Source of the DNA: Exophiala sp. HKRS030
Lineage: Eukaryota > Ascomycota > Eurotiomycetes > Chaetothyriales > Herpotrichiellaceae
Reading direction: 5' to 3'
DNA: 64,000 bases
NCBI GenBank assembly: GCA_023897205.1
Contig: JAHWDD010000005.1
Span: forward strand, 310,001-374,000
Numbering within the stretch: the first letter of the stretch is position 1; every line of letters starts with the position of its first letter. Under the pieces are notes generated by a model, which saw only the letters and a program-made list of their open reading frames with translations, was not told the DNA's origin and made no database searches. Position numbers and translations under genes: made by a program. Positions 1 to 11,664 of the stretch are shown here, piece by piece.

Positions 1-1162
1 TCCTCAAGATGGTTTGGTTAGACATCTTGATGTTTGCTTGCTGTAAAGATCGTGTCAGCGGCTGAGACAACCAACTTGTCACATGGTTGGCAATCGTAAT
101 AGCATAGGAAGAGCGATCGGGAGCGTAAGAAACAAAAGAGACAGGGTTGAAAATGTCAAAGTAACTTTGAATGTCCAGATCGTGGGTCAGGCTGTGTTTC
201 ACAGCATGAGAATCGTCCCTAGAGGATGCGTGCTCTGCCAGAAGACGGGCGCAAGTGTCAATGTGACGAGACCCAAGAGTTCTGCATATGGTTGAGTCTT
301 GGGCCAACCAGTAAGGGACAAGGGTTATATATCCATCATGAGGCTGGACGGTTCGATGACAGGTTTACTGGACAGGCAGAAATCCAGCCATGAGACTGAA
401 CGTGGTTCCTATTATTTTATGGTACAGTACATGTGCTAGATTGATGGGCACCGTTACTTTCACCGGTTAACTTACTTTGTTGACATGATGACGCACATTA
501 GAGGCACTAAACATCGATCATGGGGGATTGCTCCGTAGAGGATCACTATTTACGGAGTACTCGCCATTTACCTTAAGTAAGCCCTTCCGGGTAACGGACA
601 GCCTAAAAGGTAATAGTGACCCCTAAGAATTGATTTCTGAGACCCCCAATTGCACACCCTCGACCTAATCCATAACCCACAAAAAGTACAGAGCCTCATC
701 TCAGCATCAACCAACAGTGTGAGATGGACAACAGTGCTGTGTACTGTCGAGCCATCTGGCGCACGAACCGTGACATAGGCTCTCCGCTGCTCAGGATACT
801 TCTAAGCACTCTCGCATCAATGTCAAGCAATGTGTTTTTTGTTCCTAGTCAAATTGACGAATTCGTTACAGAAGCGAGGCTGAATATCGCTAGCTGACCC
901 AACCCTGTAGGGATCACTCGCTAAAGTGCATCTACGCAGTCATGCGAGACTGCCACTCAAGTCGGTGCTGACCGGACCCAGACAAGGCTTGTGTTGATGA
1001 GGAAAGTGCTCTTCAGCTGCTGACATAGGTACAAATCCACGGTAAGATGGCTTTCAGACATATGAAGTCGTCTCCGCATGATGCAGCGAAGCTCAAACTC
1101 CATCTACACAGCCAGCATATGCTCGACAACGGGCATCTAGCTTCGGTATTGATTACTTGACA
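1..1162. other. Left-edge spacer, no gene recognised
   Basis: No open frame here looks like a protein gene; the only frame of note (about 83-295, plus) is short and has no recognisable motif. One exact TACGGAGTA motif lies at 551-559. The left end could hold the 5' flank of a gene outside the window, but nothing supports a particular one. Confidence 0.5.
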
Positions 1163-2409
1163 ATGGGCAAAATTTTCCTTAACCGACAGCCTCCGAGAAT
1201 GTTGGCTGAGACGCTCCGTAAACTCGCTACGAACATTGACAACAGCGAAATGTCAGAACAGCCATCGAACCTTGAAGCTGAGAACTATCTCCGGGCGTAC
1301 AAGAAATACTGCTCCGCATTGGGTATTGGTAAGTACGATGTAGATTTATTCACGTCTGGAGCTCACAGAACTGCAGACGAAGAGAGGGGGACAACCTCGT
1401 TTGACCAGAGGCTTCGCCGGGACTATCGATGGCAGTATGTTTGCATTAGCATCTTCAAACGCTTCTGGAACGCGCTCACAAGACTCTCTAGCACTGTGCA
1501 GTACTGGTTCGTGGCCTCGATCGCAAATGGCATGCTGTGGTCTCAAATCATCATCGGGGCCGCAATTACAGCTTTGGGAGCTACCCATGCCAATGGATCC
1601 AAGACAGCCACGATCTACCTGGGGGCTGCCAGTACTGTGATTGCTGGTTTCCTCACGTACTTCAAGTCCCGAAACCAGCCAAACCGTTCCCGGCAGTTCC
1701 GACAAGCACTGCGAAAGGTGCGCAACAAAATGGGTGAGTGCTGTGGAATTCTTTCAGTAAATGGTCGAATTTGTGATCAACTCACCGGTCACGCATTCTG
1801 ATCCTAGCTGGCCTCACAAAAAATGATGGTTGAATGAGGACTATCAAACGTTCGATGAGTAGTCGTTGTTCAACTGACATCTCATAACTTTAGATGAAAC
1901 GGCCCACGAAATTTCCGATTCAACCAGTCCCGATGAAGCGCTCGAAAAAGCCATGAACATTCTAAAGCTGTAGTGAGTTTGCTTCTCCCGTGACATATGC
2001 TTCGCTTAGTTACCGGCCTGACATACTTTGGTCCAGTGACGAGGCCCTTGCTGAAGCTGCGGCGAACTATCCCGACTTGTGGGTTGCAGTTCAAGACATG
2101 AAGAAATTACTACCCGGGTCGAAGGATACCAGTGCGGATGCTGTAGATGCTGTGACGAAGCCGGAGATAGTGCCCCCGCCGAACACCTCAGACGCCAGTG
2201 GTGCACCATCGAGCACAAATGGTCCGTCAAATACAGACGGGGCACCCGTAACAGTTCGAGGAAGTGGTGGTTCAACGCAGCAGCTTGCAACAAACGCAGG
2301 CTCGGGTGGTCCAGCGACCCCAGACGACAATATTGCATCTCCAGGGCCATCGAGGGAGGTTGAAAAGCAGGATGCTTCAGTGGACATCATTTCAACTAGT
2401 ACCGACTAG
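1163..2409 (+). CDS. Fungal SLATT-domain protein (two-TM putative effector)
   Basis: Predicted three-exon gene: 1163-1733, 1894-1972 and 2010-2409, giving 349 aa. The open frame reaches TTG at 1157, but the first ATG is at 1163. The middle (about residues 115-190) carries two hydrophobic helices, one around LWSQIIIGAAITALGA and one around IYLGAASTVIAGFLTYF. A basic stretch follows (KSRNQPNRSRQFRQALRKV). This is the pattern of the fungal SLATT family (SMODS and SLOG-associating 2TM effector domain). Bacterial SLATT proteins are proposed membrane effectors of nucleotide-signalling defence systems; the role of fungal ones is unknown. The last ~130 residues are Ser/Pro/Gly/Thr-rich and probably disordered. 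Splicing restores one frame at both junctions, but intron 2 (1973-2009) is only 37 nt, so the C-terminal half of the model is less sure. No nucleotidyltransferase or SLOG gene lies next to it in the window. Confidence 0.72.
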
Positions 2410-4129
2410 GTGTTGGATTATCACGTTGGCAGTGGTCCACGATGAAAATTGGGGCGAAATTCGTTCAGGTCGAGCTGATGATTCGAAGGTGCAGCGTTTG
2501 CGCTTGCGGACCTTGGGTTATCATTATGATATTCAGGATTTGTCGGATCGATGCTGTGACAGATTCTGTGCACTTTCAACTTGATTTCCCAGGCAAGAGG
2601 GTGAACATCAGACGCATGGGAAATATGCATCACGTGATCCTAAAGTCGGTCTAATTATTCCTCCGGCTGCGTTCTGTCTATTCTTTTTCTCATCAGTCCG
2701 TTGTCTCTTGCGGCCTTATATTCCTACCGACACAAGACCGCGGAGCTTAAGGCCGAAAGAGATGAACAATCTAATTCACGCACGGAAGGCGCCTTGTTCT
2801 CTAGCCTGTTGATGATTGTGCATGATTACAGGCAGCAACATACTTGTTTTTGGCGGCGATACGGAACATGTACTAGGTCCGTATGTAGCTGATGCGAGAT
2901 GTTAAAGAATGAGCACTATTATCAATACATTGTAACTCGGACCCTGTTCCGACGTCTAACGTGGTGTGCCCGCCAGATGCGAGTGATACTTCGGCCAACA
3001 TCTACATGCAATAACTGACATACCTGGGTAGGTAGATAGCTGGTACGGGCAGACGTCAGTTTCATCTCGCCAGCCTTGAGATAAGGATCGCGGAGTCGTG
3101 AGATTTGGCTTCAACTGAAGAATCCTTACAGTATTCGTGTTGGCGATCTGTGTGAATTGGCACGTTCATTGGTTCAATCTGGCACCCGAAAATATCGAGA
3201 TCGTCGCTACAGCGTGCTGTAGTTCAATCGTAGGTACGGAGTACGGAGTACCTGGATATCAAACCACGGTCGCGCTGCCGCTCAGTACGTAACGAGTGTC
3301 CCCATTCATCTGCAGTACTGTACGTACTATGCTCCGTAGTACATGGATGCGAGTCCCCATTATCATCATCGTCGTCGTCCCCTTGGGCAGTAGTATATCG
3401 GGCGGTGTGAAAAGGATCATGGTCGCTTCAAGAAATTTTATGATGACGAGGTCGAGTTCCCCTTCTAGGGCCCAAAAGTCCGCGGCGCATTTCTTGAGCA
3501 CGACCACTGCAAGCCATCCAGGCTCCAGCTTTTTTCTTCTCCCTTTTATTCCCCAGTAGACAGACACTCTCGTCATGGGACCTCATGAGCAAACAAAATC
3601 GAGCACTTCACCAATCTCCAAAGGTCTTGTCCGCGGCTTCAAAGGGGACAAGTAAAATCGGGAAAACATCAACCCGCCGGGGTCAAGGCCTGATCCGAAG
3701 ATCCACAATGGTCGTTCACGATCGCACGCGCCTCTTTTTCAGCCCAAGCCTTGAGGAACCACTCTGTATGTATGCCGCTCTGGCAGAGAGCAGCAATTTG
3801 TGGGAGCGATAAACAAAAACTGATGGGGTCCATGTGCGTGATTTTGACACCTAGTACCGATTTTGTATGTAAGTACGGAGTAGTATATATGTAGTTGAAA
3901 TGATCCAGCTGGCAGGGTGGGTTGTCGTGCTCGAACCTTGCAAGTACCCTCTCATATCAGATCACATCCACCTACTCTTTCAAGTTCAAATCAATTCGAA
4001 CTCTTTTTCCTACGACTAGCCATATATTTGCGCGCCACCGTAGTAAAAGAGTCACCATCATCATAATCACCACGAATCCCCCCTCGGCGTGTGTGTCTGT
4101 GAGCTTGCTTCCTTTTCTTCCGGGAAGCC
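2410..4129. other. Spacer with TACGGAGTA motifs
   Basis: No convincing gene. It holds a tandem overlapping pair of the TACGGAGTA motif (3235-3250), another copy at 3874-3882, and the presumed promoter and leader of the transporter that follows. Open frames here lack ATG starts or recognisable composition. Confidence 0.5.
3235..3250. repeat. Overlapping tandem TACGGAGTA motif
   Basis: TACGGAGTACGGAGTA is two copies of TACGGAGTA sharing a TA. Other exact copies on either strand start at 551, 3874, 6033, 6413, 16518, 19717, 20151, 34909 and 46101. All lie outside the coding sequences annotated here. Function is unknown. Confidence 0.85.
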
Positions 4130-5869
4130 ATGTCTTCAGAACCCACGAGTGGTGTATTGGAGCAGGGCGAGAAGCCTACAGCCATGGCTCCGGTTCCAGA
4201 AACGCCAACATCCCAGAACACATCGTCCTCCGCATCAGTATCTTCGGAAAAGCCAAACGATGAAAGTCCACCGGCAGAAGGACCTGAATTCAAACCCACC
4301 ATGCGACTAATCCTCGCATTTGCAGCTCTTTCGGTCTTGACGCTCATGGTCGCGCTGGACGGCACCTCGATAAGTGTAGCCTTACCCATCATTGCGAGGA
4401 AACTGCATGGGTCCGCCATCGAAGCCTTCTGGGCCGGCACCTCATTCCTGTTGGCATCGACGGTGCTCCAGCCGACGTTCGCGTCCTTCAGCCACATCTT
4501 CGGTAGGATGCCCGTCATCATGGTTTCGATCACCTTCTTCTTCGTCGGTGTCGTGATGGCCGCCCTTTCCAACAACTTTGCCCTCCTGCTTACCGGCAGA
4601 TCGATCCAGGGCATTGGTGGTGGTGGTATCATCACAATGTCAGAGATTGTCGTCACCGACCTCGTCCCTCTGCGTTACCGAGGCCAGTGGGCTGGTATTC
4701 TAGCCGGCATGTGGTCCATCGGTTCGGTGGGTGGTCCGATCATTGGCGGTGCCTTCGCACAGGTACAATGGCGCTGGATCTTCTGGATCAACCTACCATT
4801 CATCGGCGTCGGTGTTGTCATGGTACCCCTCTTCCTGAGGCTGAACATCATCCCGCAGAGTATCGCCGCCAAACTACGCAGAGTCGACTGGATCGGAACA
4901 GTCATCTTTGTCGGCAGCATGACCAGCTTCCTCATACCTCTTACCTGGGGTGGCGTCATGTATTCGTGGTCCTCGTGGAGGACTTTGGTTCCTCTCCTCA
5001 TCGGCCTTGCCGGGATGGTCGGCTTCTGCTTCTACGAGGCCTACCTGGCCCCTGAACCACTCTTGAGACTTTCGGTCTTCCGTAACCGCACGACCAATAT
5101 TGCATATCTCACGACCACGCTTCACGGCATGATCCTCTGGTGCCTATTGTACTACATGCCTTTGTACTTTGAAGCTGTCAAAGACTACTCACCGGTCATT
5201 TCTGGAGTTGCTTTATTCCCTTCGACCTTTACCGTTGCCCCGATGGCTGTGGTGACCGGTATCCTGATCACACGATTCGCGTCGTATCGTTGGGCCATCT
5301 GGTTGGGCTGGGCCATCTCAACACTTGGTCTGGGTCTACTTGTTTTGCTCAAGGTCCACACGAGCATTCCACAGTGGATCTTTATCGACCTTATTTCGGG
5401 CATTGGTCTAGGGATCTTGTTCCCGGCCCTGCAATTTGAGCTGCAAGCTGCAAGCTCCAGTCAGGACATGGCATTCGCGGTGGCTGTATTTGTTTTCACT
5501 CGAAGCCTGGGGCAGACCTTTGGAATTGCGATTGGCGGTGTCATTTTTCAAAATCAAATGGTGAAAAACTTGGAAGCATACCCTGCTTACGCAGCACAAG
5601 CTTCTGAGCTAGCAAAGGATGCTGCTGCATTGGTGGAGATCATAAAGAGAACGCCACAGGGAGAAGGCAAATTGCAGCTCATCACAGCGTACACCGACAG
5701 TCTGAGAACGGTGTACATTGTGATCGCGGCGATATCGGGAGTCTGCTTGGTCGCCAGCCTTTTCGTCAAGGCTTACGATTTGAACGTCGGACTGGAGACA
5801 GATCAAGGGTTGGTGGAAAGCTCGAGAGGGAAGGAAGTCAAAGTTGAGGAGGGGCAAGGAAACAACTGA
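4130..5869 (+). CDS. MFS drug efflux transporter, DHA2 (14-TM) type
   Basis: Single-exon gene of 579 aa, starting at an ATG followed by a hydrophilic Ser/Pro/Glu-rich cytosolic tail of about 55 residues. The membrane part begins with a helix containing LTLMVALDGTSISVALPII, the first-helix motif of DHA2 transporters. A loop-2 motif A (FGRMPVIM) follows, then a Gly-rich motif (GRSIQGIGGGGIITMSEIV) and the motif C region (GSVGGPIIGGAFA). The many further hydrophobic helices and the length fit the 14-TM proton antiporters that export toxins, azoles or secondary metabolites from the plasma membrane. The substrate cannot be read from sequence. No biosynthetic core enzyme lies beside it, so there is no reason to place it in a metabolite cluster. 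Confidence 0.93.
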   Translation: MSSEPTSGVLEQGEKPTAMAPVPETPTSQNTSSSASVSSEKPNDESPPAEGPEFKPTMRLILAFAALSVLTLMVALDGTSISVALPIIARKLHGSAIEAFWAGTSFLLASTVLQPTFASFSHIFGRMPVIMVSITFFFVGVVMAALSNNFALLLTGRSIQGIGGGGIITMSEIVVTDLVPLRYRGQWAGILAGMWSIGSVGGPIIGGAFAQVQWRWIFWINLPFIGVGVVMVPLFLRLNIIPQSIAAKLRRVDWIGTVIFVGSMTSFLIPLTWGGVMYSWSSWRTLVPLLIGLAGMVGFCFYEAYLAPEPLLRLSVFRNRTTNIAYLTTTLHGMILWCLLYYMPLYFEAVKDYSPVISGVALFPSTFTVAPMAVVTGILITRFASYRWAIWLGWAISTLGLGLLVLLKVHTSIPQWIFIDLISGIGLGILFPALQFELQAASSSQDMAFAVAVFVFTRSLGQTFGIAIGGVIFQNQMVKNLEAYPAYAAQASELAKDAAALVEIIKRTPQGEGKLQLITAYTDSLRTVYIVIAAISGVCLVASLFVKAYDLNVGLETDQGLVESSRGKEVKVEEGQGNN

Positions 5870-7027
5870 GAATACAGAGCAATATGTGATTATGCAAATG
5901 ACGACTGAATGAATCAACTGCAGGCTTGCAGGACGCATGAGGAGATGGTCGCCCACTTGATTTGGGCTTTCTCGAGGTTCGGACTATATTCCACTCTTAT
6001 AATTGCATCGTTAGACTCGATAGAATGTACAATACTCCGTACCTGATGCACGAAATATGGATTATGGATGCCATGTTTCAGAATATATCCATCGCGTATC
6101 GGAAAAGCAACGCGTAAGAGGTGTAAGTAGTACGCTTCAATGGCAATTTGTTGGGCGCAGGCTGTGTACTCGAACCTCAAGGGAGTCTGGTGAGCCATGC
6201 TGCTTTGATGGTTCACGACGCCCCGAGTGATCGAAGATCGGGGCACCAGTTCATGGGCTGGGGGGGGCTAGTAGTGCCTGTTCAGGCTTGGGCTGGTGGC
6301 TCTTTGGTGGCCCACAGGGGGCCTAAGGAGCCTAACGGGGGCCACCGGGGCTTGGGATTCGGAATGAGTGGAGCGCAGAAATGTGACAAGACACGCTGAC
6401 AGGGCCACTAAGTACTCCGTAAATACTTTAGGACACACCAGGAAACTGTCGGAAGATCGCTACGGGCACAATGGGCAATTGGTCTTCGGCATGGGATTGT
6501 CCCTCTTTCGCGATGGTGAATCTTTGGTGCACCCAGTTACTCCACGCCCATGGCCCGGATCATATCTCCCTTCTTGTTGTCAGTAGTAGCACTTCGAGGA
6601 GGGATTGATGCATCAGAACATTAGAAGAGGCAGCTTTTATAGTACCGACTTCTTACCACAGCCGATAGATGTTGTAAATGATAGTTGATGACCGCCCAGT
6701 TATTCAAAAATGGGTTTTCTGACGTGATGTGAAGCACAACTCAACACACGGACACCATCGTTCTCGATCACCTCCATGCATTTCCTGATTCCCTGCCTTA
6801 GGCCTGTTTGGTCCTACAATAAGTCGTGGCCATAGTCGCAACCGCAGGCGCATTCTTTACTGTCTCCCCAACTCCATCTCGTCCTGCACATAGACTCGTA
6901 CTCGCTCACAGACTTATTGGTATATCCGACTTCTTCAATTCCTTCCTTCGACATTATAGCCTATCCTACCATATTCCAGTTATGGTCATATCCTAGAGAA
7001 ACACATCGATATCGTTGCCAACGACTC
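5870..7027. other. Spacer with G-rich inverted repeat and motif copies
   Basis: No gene seen. Exact TACTCCGTA copies lie at 6033-6041 and 6413-6421. A G-rich tract spans about 6250-6360 and contains an 8-bp perfect inverted repeat: GGTGGCCC at 6306-6313 and GGGCCACC at 6339-6346. Between the arms GCCTAA occurs twice, separated by GGA. The right part is the probable promoter and leader of the histidine kinase gene. Confidence 0.5.
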
Positions 7028-7129
7028 ATGCCCTCAACCCCCATTTCGATGCGTGTAACGCTTGGTCCTCGCAGTATCATACTTGTCAGAGTCCCTCTTG
7101 ATGGCCATTCTTCCGCCTCGCACTCCTGA
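7028..7129 (+). promoter_or_regulatory. Candidate upstream ORF in the histidine kinase leader
   Basis: An ATG-initiated frame of 33 codons ends 76 nt before the kinase ATG and is not in frame with it. If the transcript starts upstream of 7028, this uORF would be met first by scanning ribosomes and could lower kinase translation. The transcription start is not visible, so this is inference. Confidence 0.3.
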
Positions 7130-7205
7130 TTGATACGAACATCTTGTTCCTCCACCCCGCACCCTACGGTCGATCGATACCTCTTGACATCAGCGTCCCT
7201 CGGTC

Positions 7206-10200
7206 ATGGTCGGTCGAGATGTTGGGGCCGCTACACAAGCACGGCGGGATTCACGCGACAAACAAAGCCCGTCACAGACATTAGATGGTGACACTACCAC
7301 AACAGGAGTTGTTGACGGAATCGCCGCACGTAAAGGCCGCTGGGTTGACACAGACGAATTCCATATTGAGGTCCCTCAGCTGCCGCAGTCGACTGAGGTA
7401 GCCCTTGCTACGCTCTCTACCCTACCTACTCCCCTGCTCGTTCTGTCCTCTTTGAAGACGGTTATTCTTGCGAATTCAGCTGCCGGCCGACTGCTAGGAG
7501 TAGATCAGGATGGGGTGGATACCACGGTCACCGACATCCTTCGAGGCCAGTCACTGTCACAAATCGGCATAGACATGGTTTCAGAAGGTGCCCCGGTTTG
7601 GGTCAGTTGGGAAAAATTCCTCGATAACCTGGCAGGTGGACTCGAAGCGATGGGTAGGCACAAGAGCTCCCCTGGCGAGCTGCTACCCGGCGTTCAGAAA
7701 AGAGACGATACCCCTACCGGTTCACCAAGTGCCCGAAGAGCACAATCCCCCGTCCGCAGCAGAACCAAAAAGCGACAAGACACGGTGGTTGACGTTACTA
7801 TTTCTTCTCCCAAGAGCGCACAACACCACCGTCGCCATTCAGAGAAGGCCAACCAAAGTCGAAGACAGAACGTCCGCGCAACTTGTCGGATGATTATCAG
7901 CATCTGGAGTCTAGAAGGACAACAGTTCTTCACCCTGACTTTCACCAGCCTTCCCTCCTCTCACCATCATCAATATCGCAAACACCATGCTCCGGCAGAA
8001 TCTATACATCGCAAACCATCTTCCAATTCAACACAATCGTCGCAATCCTCTCAGTCACAAACCCCTAATTCATCTGAATCAACATCAAATGTGAATACTC
8101 CCTCCGAGAATTCAAGTACTGGCATGACCTTTCCCCCGAATAGTGCCCCGACCCAGTGTGCTCCATCTTCGACTCTCACAGACTTCCAAAAAGTTCTCAA
8201 AATGAAAAACGCCATGCTGAATGCGGTCGAGATGCCTCTGATTGCCATGTGGAAGGACGAAAGCGTGGTTTTCCCAAATATGGCCGCCCGTCGATTGCTA
8301 ACCGTCGACGCTGACCCAACTTCTGATGATTCCTACGACTTCCTTTCGCGGTTTAGACCTTGGGCGCCCGATTTCTCTCATGAGCTCTCTGAGAGCAACA
8401 ACCCCATCGTCGCACTCTGCCGTTCACAATTACCCTTCAGCAACTGGCAAATTGGCATGATGAGCCACCGCACAGGGAAGAAGTCTACCTTTGACGTGAG
8501 TGGACATCCCGTGTTTGACGAAACCACCGGAGAATTCCTAGCTGGGTTGATCGCTTTCAAAGACGTTACCTCCTATGCGGACAAAATTGCTTCTCAAGCT
8601 GCAGAGCAGGAAGACTGGTTTCGACTCATGTGTGACATGATGCCGGTCATTTGCTGGACTACGAGGCCCGATGGGTATAATGACTACTTCTCGAAGAGAT
8701 GGTATGATTATACTGGTCTGCAGAAGGCTGACACTGAAGGCTTTGATTGGCACGCTCCTTTCCACCCAGACGACATAGAAGAGGCTTTTCCAGTTTGGAA
8801 GAATTCTCTAGCGACAGGTCAAAAGTTTGAGGTCCAGTATCGGTGTAGAAATAAGGATGGTGAATGGAGGTGGATGCTTGGGAGTGCTCTGCCACTTCGG
8901 GACCACTCCACCGGTTTAATCGTCAAATGGTTCGGTAGCTTGACAGATATCCAGGATATCATCGATGCAAAGCTGGCTCAGCAGCAAGCTCGACAGAACC
9001 TGGTCGACGTCCTTAGACACTCTCAGATGAGTGTGTGGATTGTTGATCAAAGTGAATCAGTCACGTTCTGGGAAGGGGATTTCATGAATAGTAACGATGG
9101 AAAAGCCGCGATCGTCGGAAAGCCGATCGATCAAGCATTCCGTCGATATGTCAACCAGAACTCGATCACCGAATTTCGCGAGGCGATCAGACGAATTCTA
9201 AGAGGCGCATCCGATCTCGAGATTTGTGAAAACGAGCTCAACTCACGGTGGTTTCGCTCTAAACTAGTTCCACTCAAGACGAAGGGGTCTGGTGAAGGTG
9301 CAGAAGAGAATATCATTACGGGAGTCATTGGAATTGGTTCTGAGGTCACGCAACTGAGACGAAAAGAGCTAGAAAACATCAAACTACTCGCCAACGAAAC
9401 CGCCGCGAAGGAAGCAAGTAAGATGAAGAGCAGTTTTCTAGCAAACATGTCTCATGAAATCCGCACCCCAATCGCAGGAGTCTTGGGAATGTCAGAATTG
9501 CTCTTGGATACGACATTGGATGAAGAGCAGAGCGACTTTGCCCAAAATATCCAGCGATCTGCCAACTCATTGTTGACGGTGATCAATGACATCCTTGATT
9601 TCTCCAAGATCGAATCCGGCAGGTTAGACATTGAAGAAGTGCAGTTCAGCTTGAATATTGTTCTTCAAGACGTTACCAAGATGCTGACATATGCTGCCAA
9701 GCGTAAGGGCTTAGACTTCAGCAGTGAGAGTAACCTTGGTTCAGAAGAACGTCTTGTGTTGCTTGGAGATCCCGGTCGGATAAGGCAGATACTCATGAAT
9801 CTGTTGACAAACAGCATCAAATTCACGTCCGATGGGTACGTCAAAATGAGCACGCACATTGTCGACGAAACTCCGGACACTGCTACAATTGAATTCTGCG
9901 TTGAAGACAGTGGTATTGGCATTGAAGAAGAGGTGAAGAAAAGACTGTTCAAACCCTTCAGCCAAGCAGATTCGAGCACTGCGAGACGTTTTGGAGGCAC
10001 CGGCCTCGGCCTGACGATATGCAAGAACCTGGTCGAACTTATGCGTGGAAAGATCACATTGGACTCGAATTTGGATGCTGGAACGAAGGCTATCTTCTCC
10101 ATTCCTTTCAAAAAGGTGGAATACAATGCCAGCTCGCCCATGGATCTGCTTGACATCGGTCTCATTCCGGAAAGGTTGCAGTCCGAACTGTCGCTGTCTT

Positions 10201-11664
10201 TAACAGGGTCTTCCAGGGAGGAAAATCGTGTCTTCAACCATACATCATCGCCGTCAAAAATAATGTTGCCTTCAGGCGGAGCGGTTCATCGACGCTCAGT
10301 GACCGAGCAGGGAATAGCAGCGATGGTACCCGGTCCAAATACCGACAGGAGAAAGTTCCATATCCTGATAGTCGAAGGTAAATCTAGGTCCCTTTTTGTT
10401 TTCCCGCCTATTCAGCACTTTCTAACACCTTGCAGATAATCCAGTCAACCAGCAAATTGCTCTCAGATTTATCAGAGCGCTCAATTTTCCTGCGAGTGCG
10501 GTTTGGAATGGACGGGAGGCTCTCGAGTACCTTCTGAAAGCGACATCCCCACATCTGACCCCTGAGGAGGCGAAGGAGTACCCCATACCATCATTGATCT
10601 TCATGGATGTTCAAATGCCTGTCCTGGATGGTTACCATGCAACACACTTGCTTCGACATCACGCCCCCTTCACTACGATTCCGGCCATCAATCACATCCC
10701 CATTGTGGCAATGACAGCTTCAGCAATTCAGGGCGACAGGGAAAAATGTGAAAGAGCTGGTATGGACGACTATATGGCCAAACCCGTCAAGCGAACTGCA
10801 TTGGAGAAGACCATATTGAAATGGATAGCATCCGGTCGTGCTTCTATCGCCCCAAAATCTGGGCCATCAGGTGATGCTGTAGGCACCACAAAAGCGACAT
10901 CCAAACGAGCACCAACAGACCACTCCTCGACATGCACCGAACACGATAACATCGCCCTAGAATTCTTTGCGCAATACATGCCACAGCCTGCGGTGGTGGA
11001 AACTTCCCCTCCGAACACAGCGGAGGTTGCTCGGGCACGCCGATCTAGCATTTCGAGAATAATTCTGGAGAGCGAGATTCCTGGTGGTGAGAGCGAAGGT
11101 GATCGTACAAGACGGCGAGCGGACGCAGAGGACAAAGCTCGATCTCTTCGAGATGCCAAACTAATTTCTGCGACAGAGCTTGGTCCAAATCAAGCCAGCA
11201 TCGCACCGAGAGTGGTGCTGACTGACGCCGACCTGCCAAACGGAATACCAGAATCCGGGCGGGTTGGGGACAGTTTCTCTCGAATGGCCCTGACTGAAGA
11301 GAATGTCTCTTTATTCAACCACACGCAGGACACAGACTCGTCTACAGTTGGAACAGACTGCTCAGAAATTGCAATAGACGATGATACGTATCCTATGCCC
11401 GACATTCCCGGGCCTCCGCCTCAAGGCCTGGTGGCTACCGTGGATCTTGCACATCCAAACACGGCTACAGGCGCAGTAGTTCAGACATTCTTAGAGACGG
11501 CTGGAGTATCGCCTCTTGTTGAGGTACCAGCATTGACACTGGCAAAGTCTGCGGATGGGTCACCGAAGAGGAATCGCCGAGAGGTTGGAGGTTTGTCTCT
11601 TGACCGAAGGCATCAAAGCGATTGGAGTAGTAGCACGGCAAAACCAGATTGGTCAGGTTCATGA
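7206..11664 (+). CDS. Multi-PAS hybrid histidine kinase with receiver domain
   Basis: Two exons, 7206-10377 and 10436-11664, joined across a 58-nt intron (10378-10435), give 1466 aa. The join restores the receiver start ILIVE-DNPVNQQ. Order: PAS-like segments near residues 60-145 and 330-460, a clear PAS with PAC near 475-600, another PAS-like segment near 605-720, then HisKA with phospho-acceptor His750 in FLANMSHEIRTP. The HATPase follows, with an N box around 860 (MNLLTNSIKF), a G1 box near 900 (EDSGIGIEE) and a G2 box near 926 (FGGTGLGLTICKNL). The receiver has acceptor Asp1115 in FMDVQMP and the conserved Lys in MAKPVK. No membrane segment is evident, so it is probably cytosolic. It should feed a phosphorelay through a histidine phosphotransfer protein; the signal is unknown. 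A low-complexity tail of about 280 residues follows the receiver, which is long for the class. I do not assign a fungal HHK group. Confidence 0.93.

Noticed and set aside
83..295. Open frame at the left edge
   Set aside because: 70 codons, no motif, and no supporting splice or composition signal.
1329..1368. GTAAGT...CAG intron inside the first SLATT exon
   Set aside because: The 40-nt segment has good splice sites, but removing it shifts the frame and creates a stop before the TM domain.
4130..11664. SLATT, MFS and kinase genes as one resistance or signalling cluster
   Set aside because: Spacers of over 1 kb separate them and no shared regulator or pathway enzyme is seen; proximity alone is not enough.
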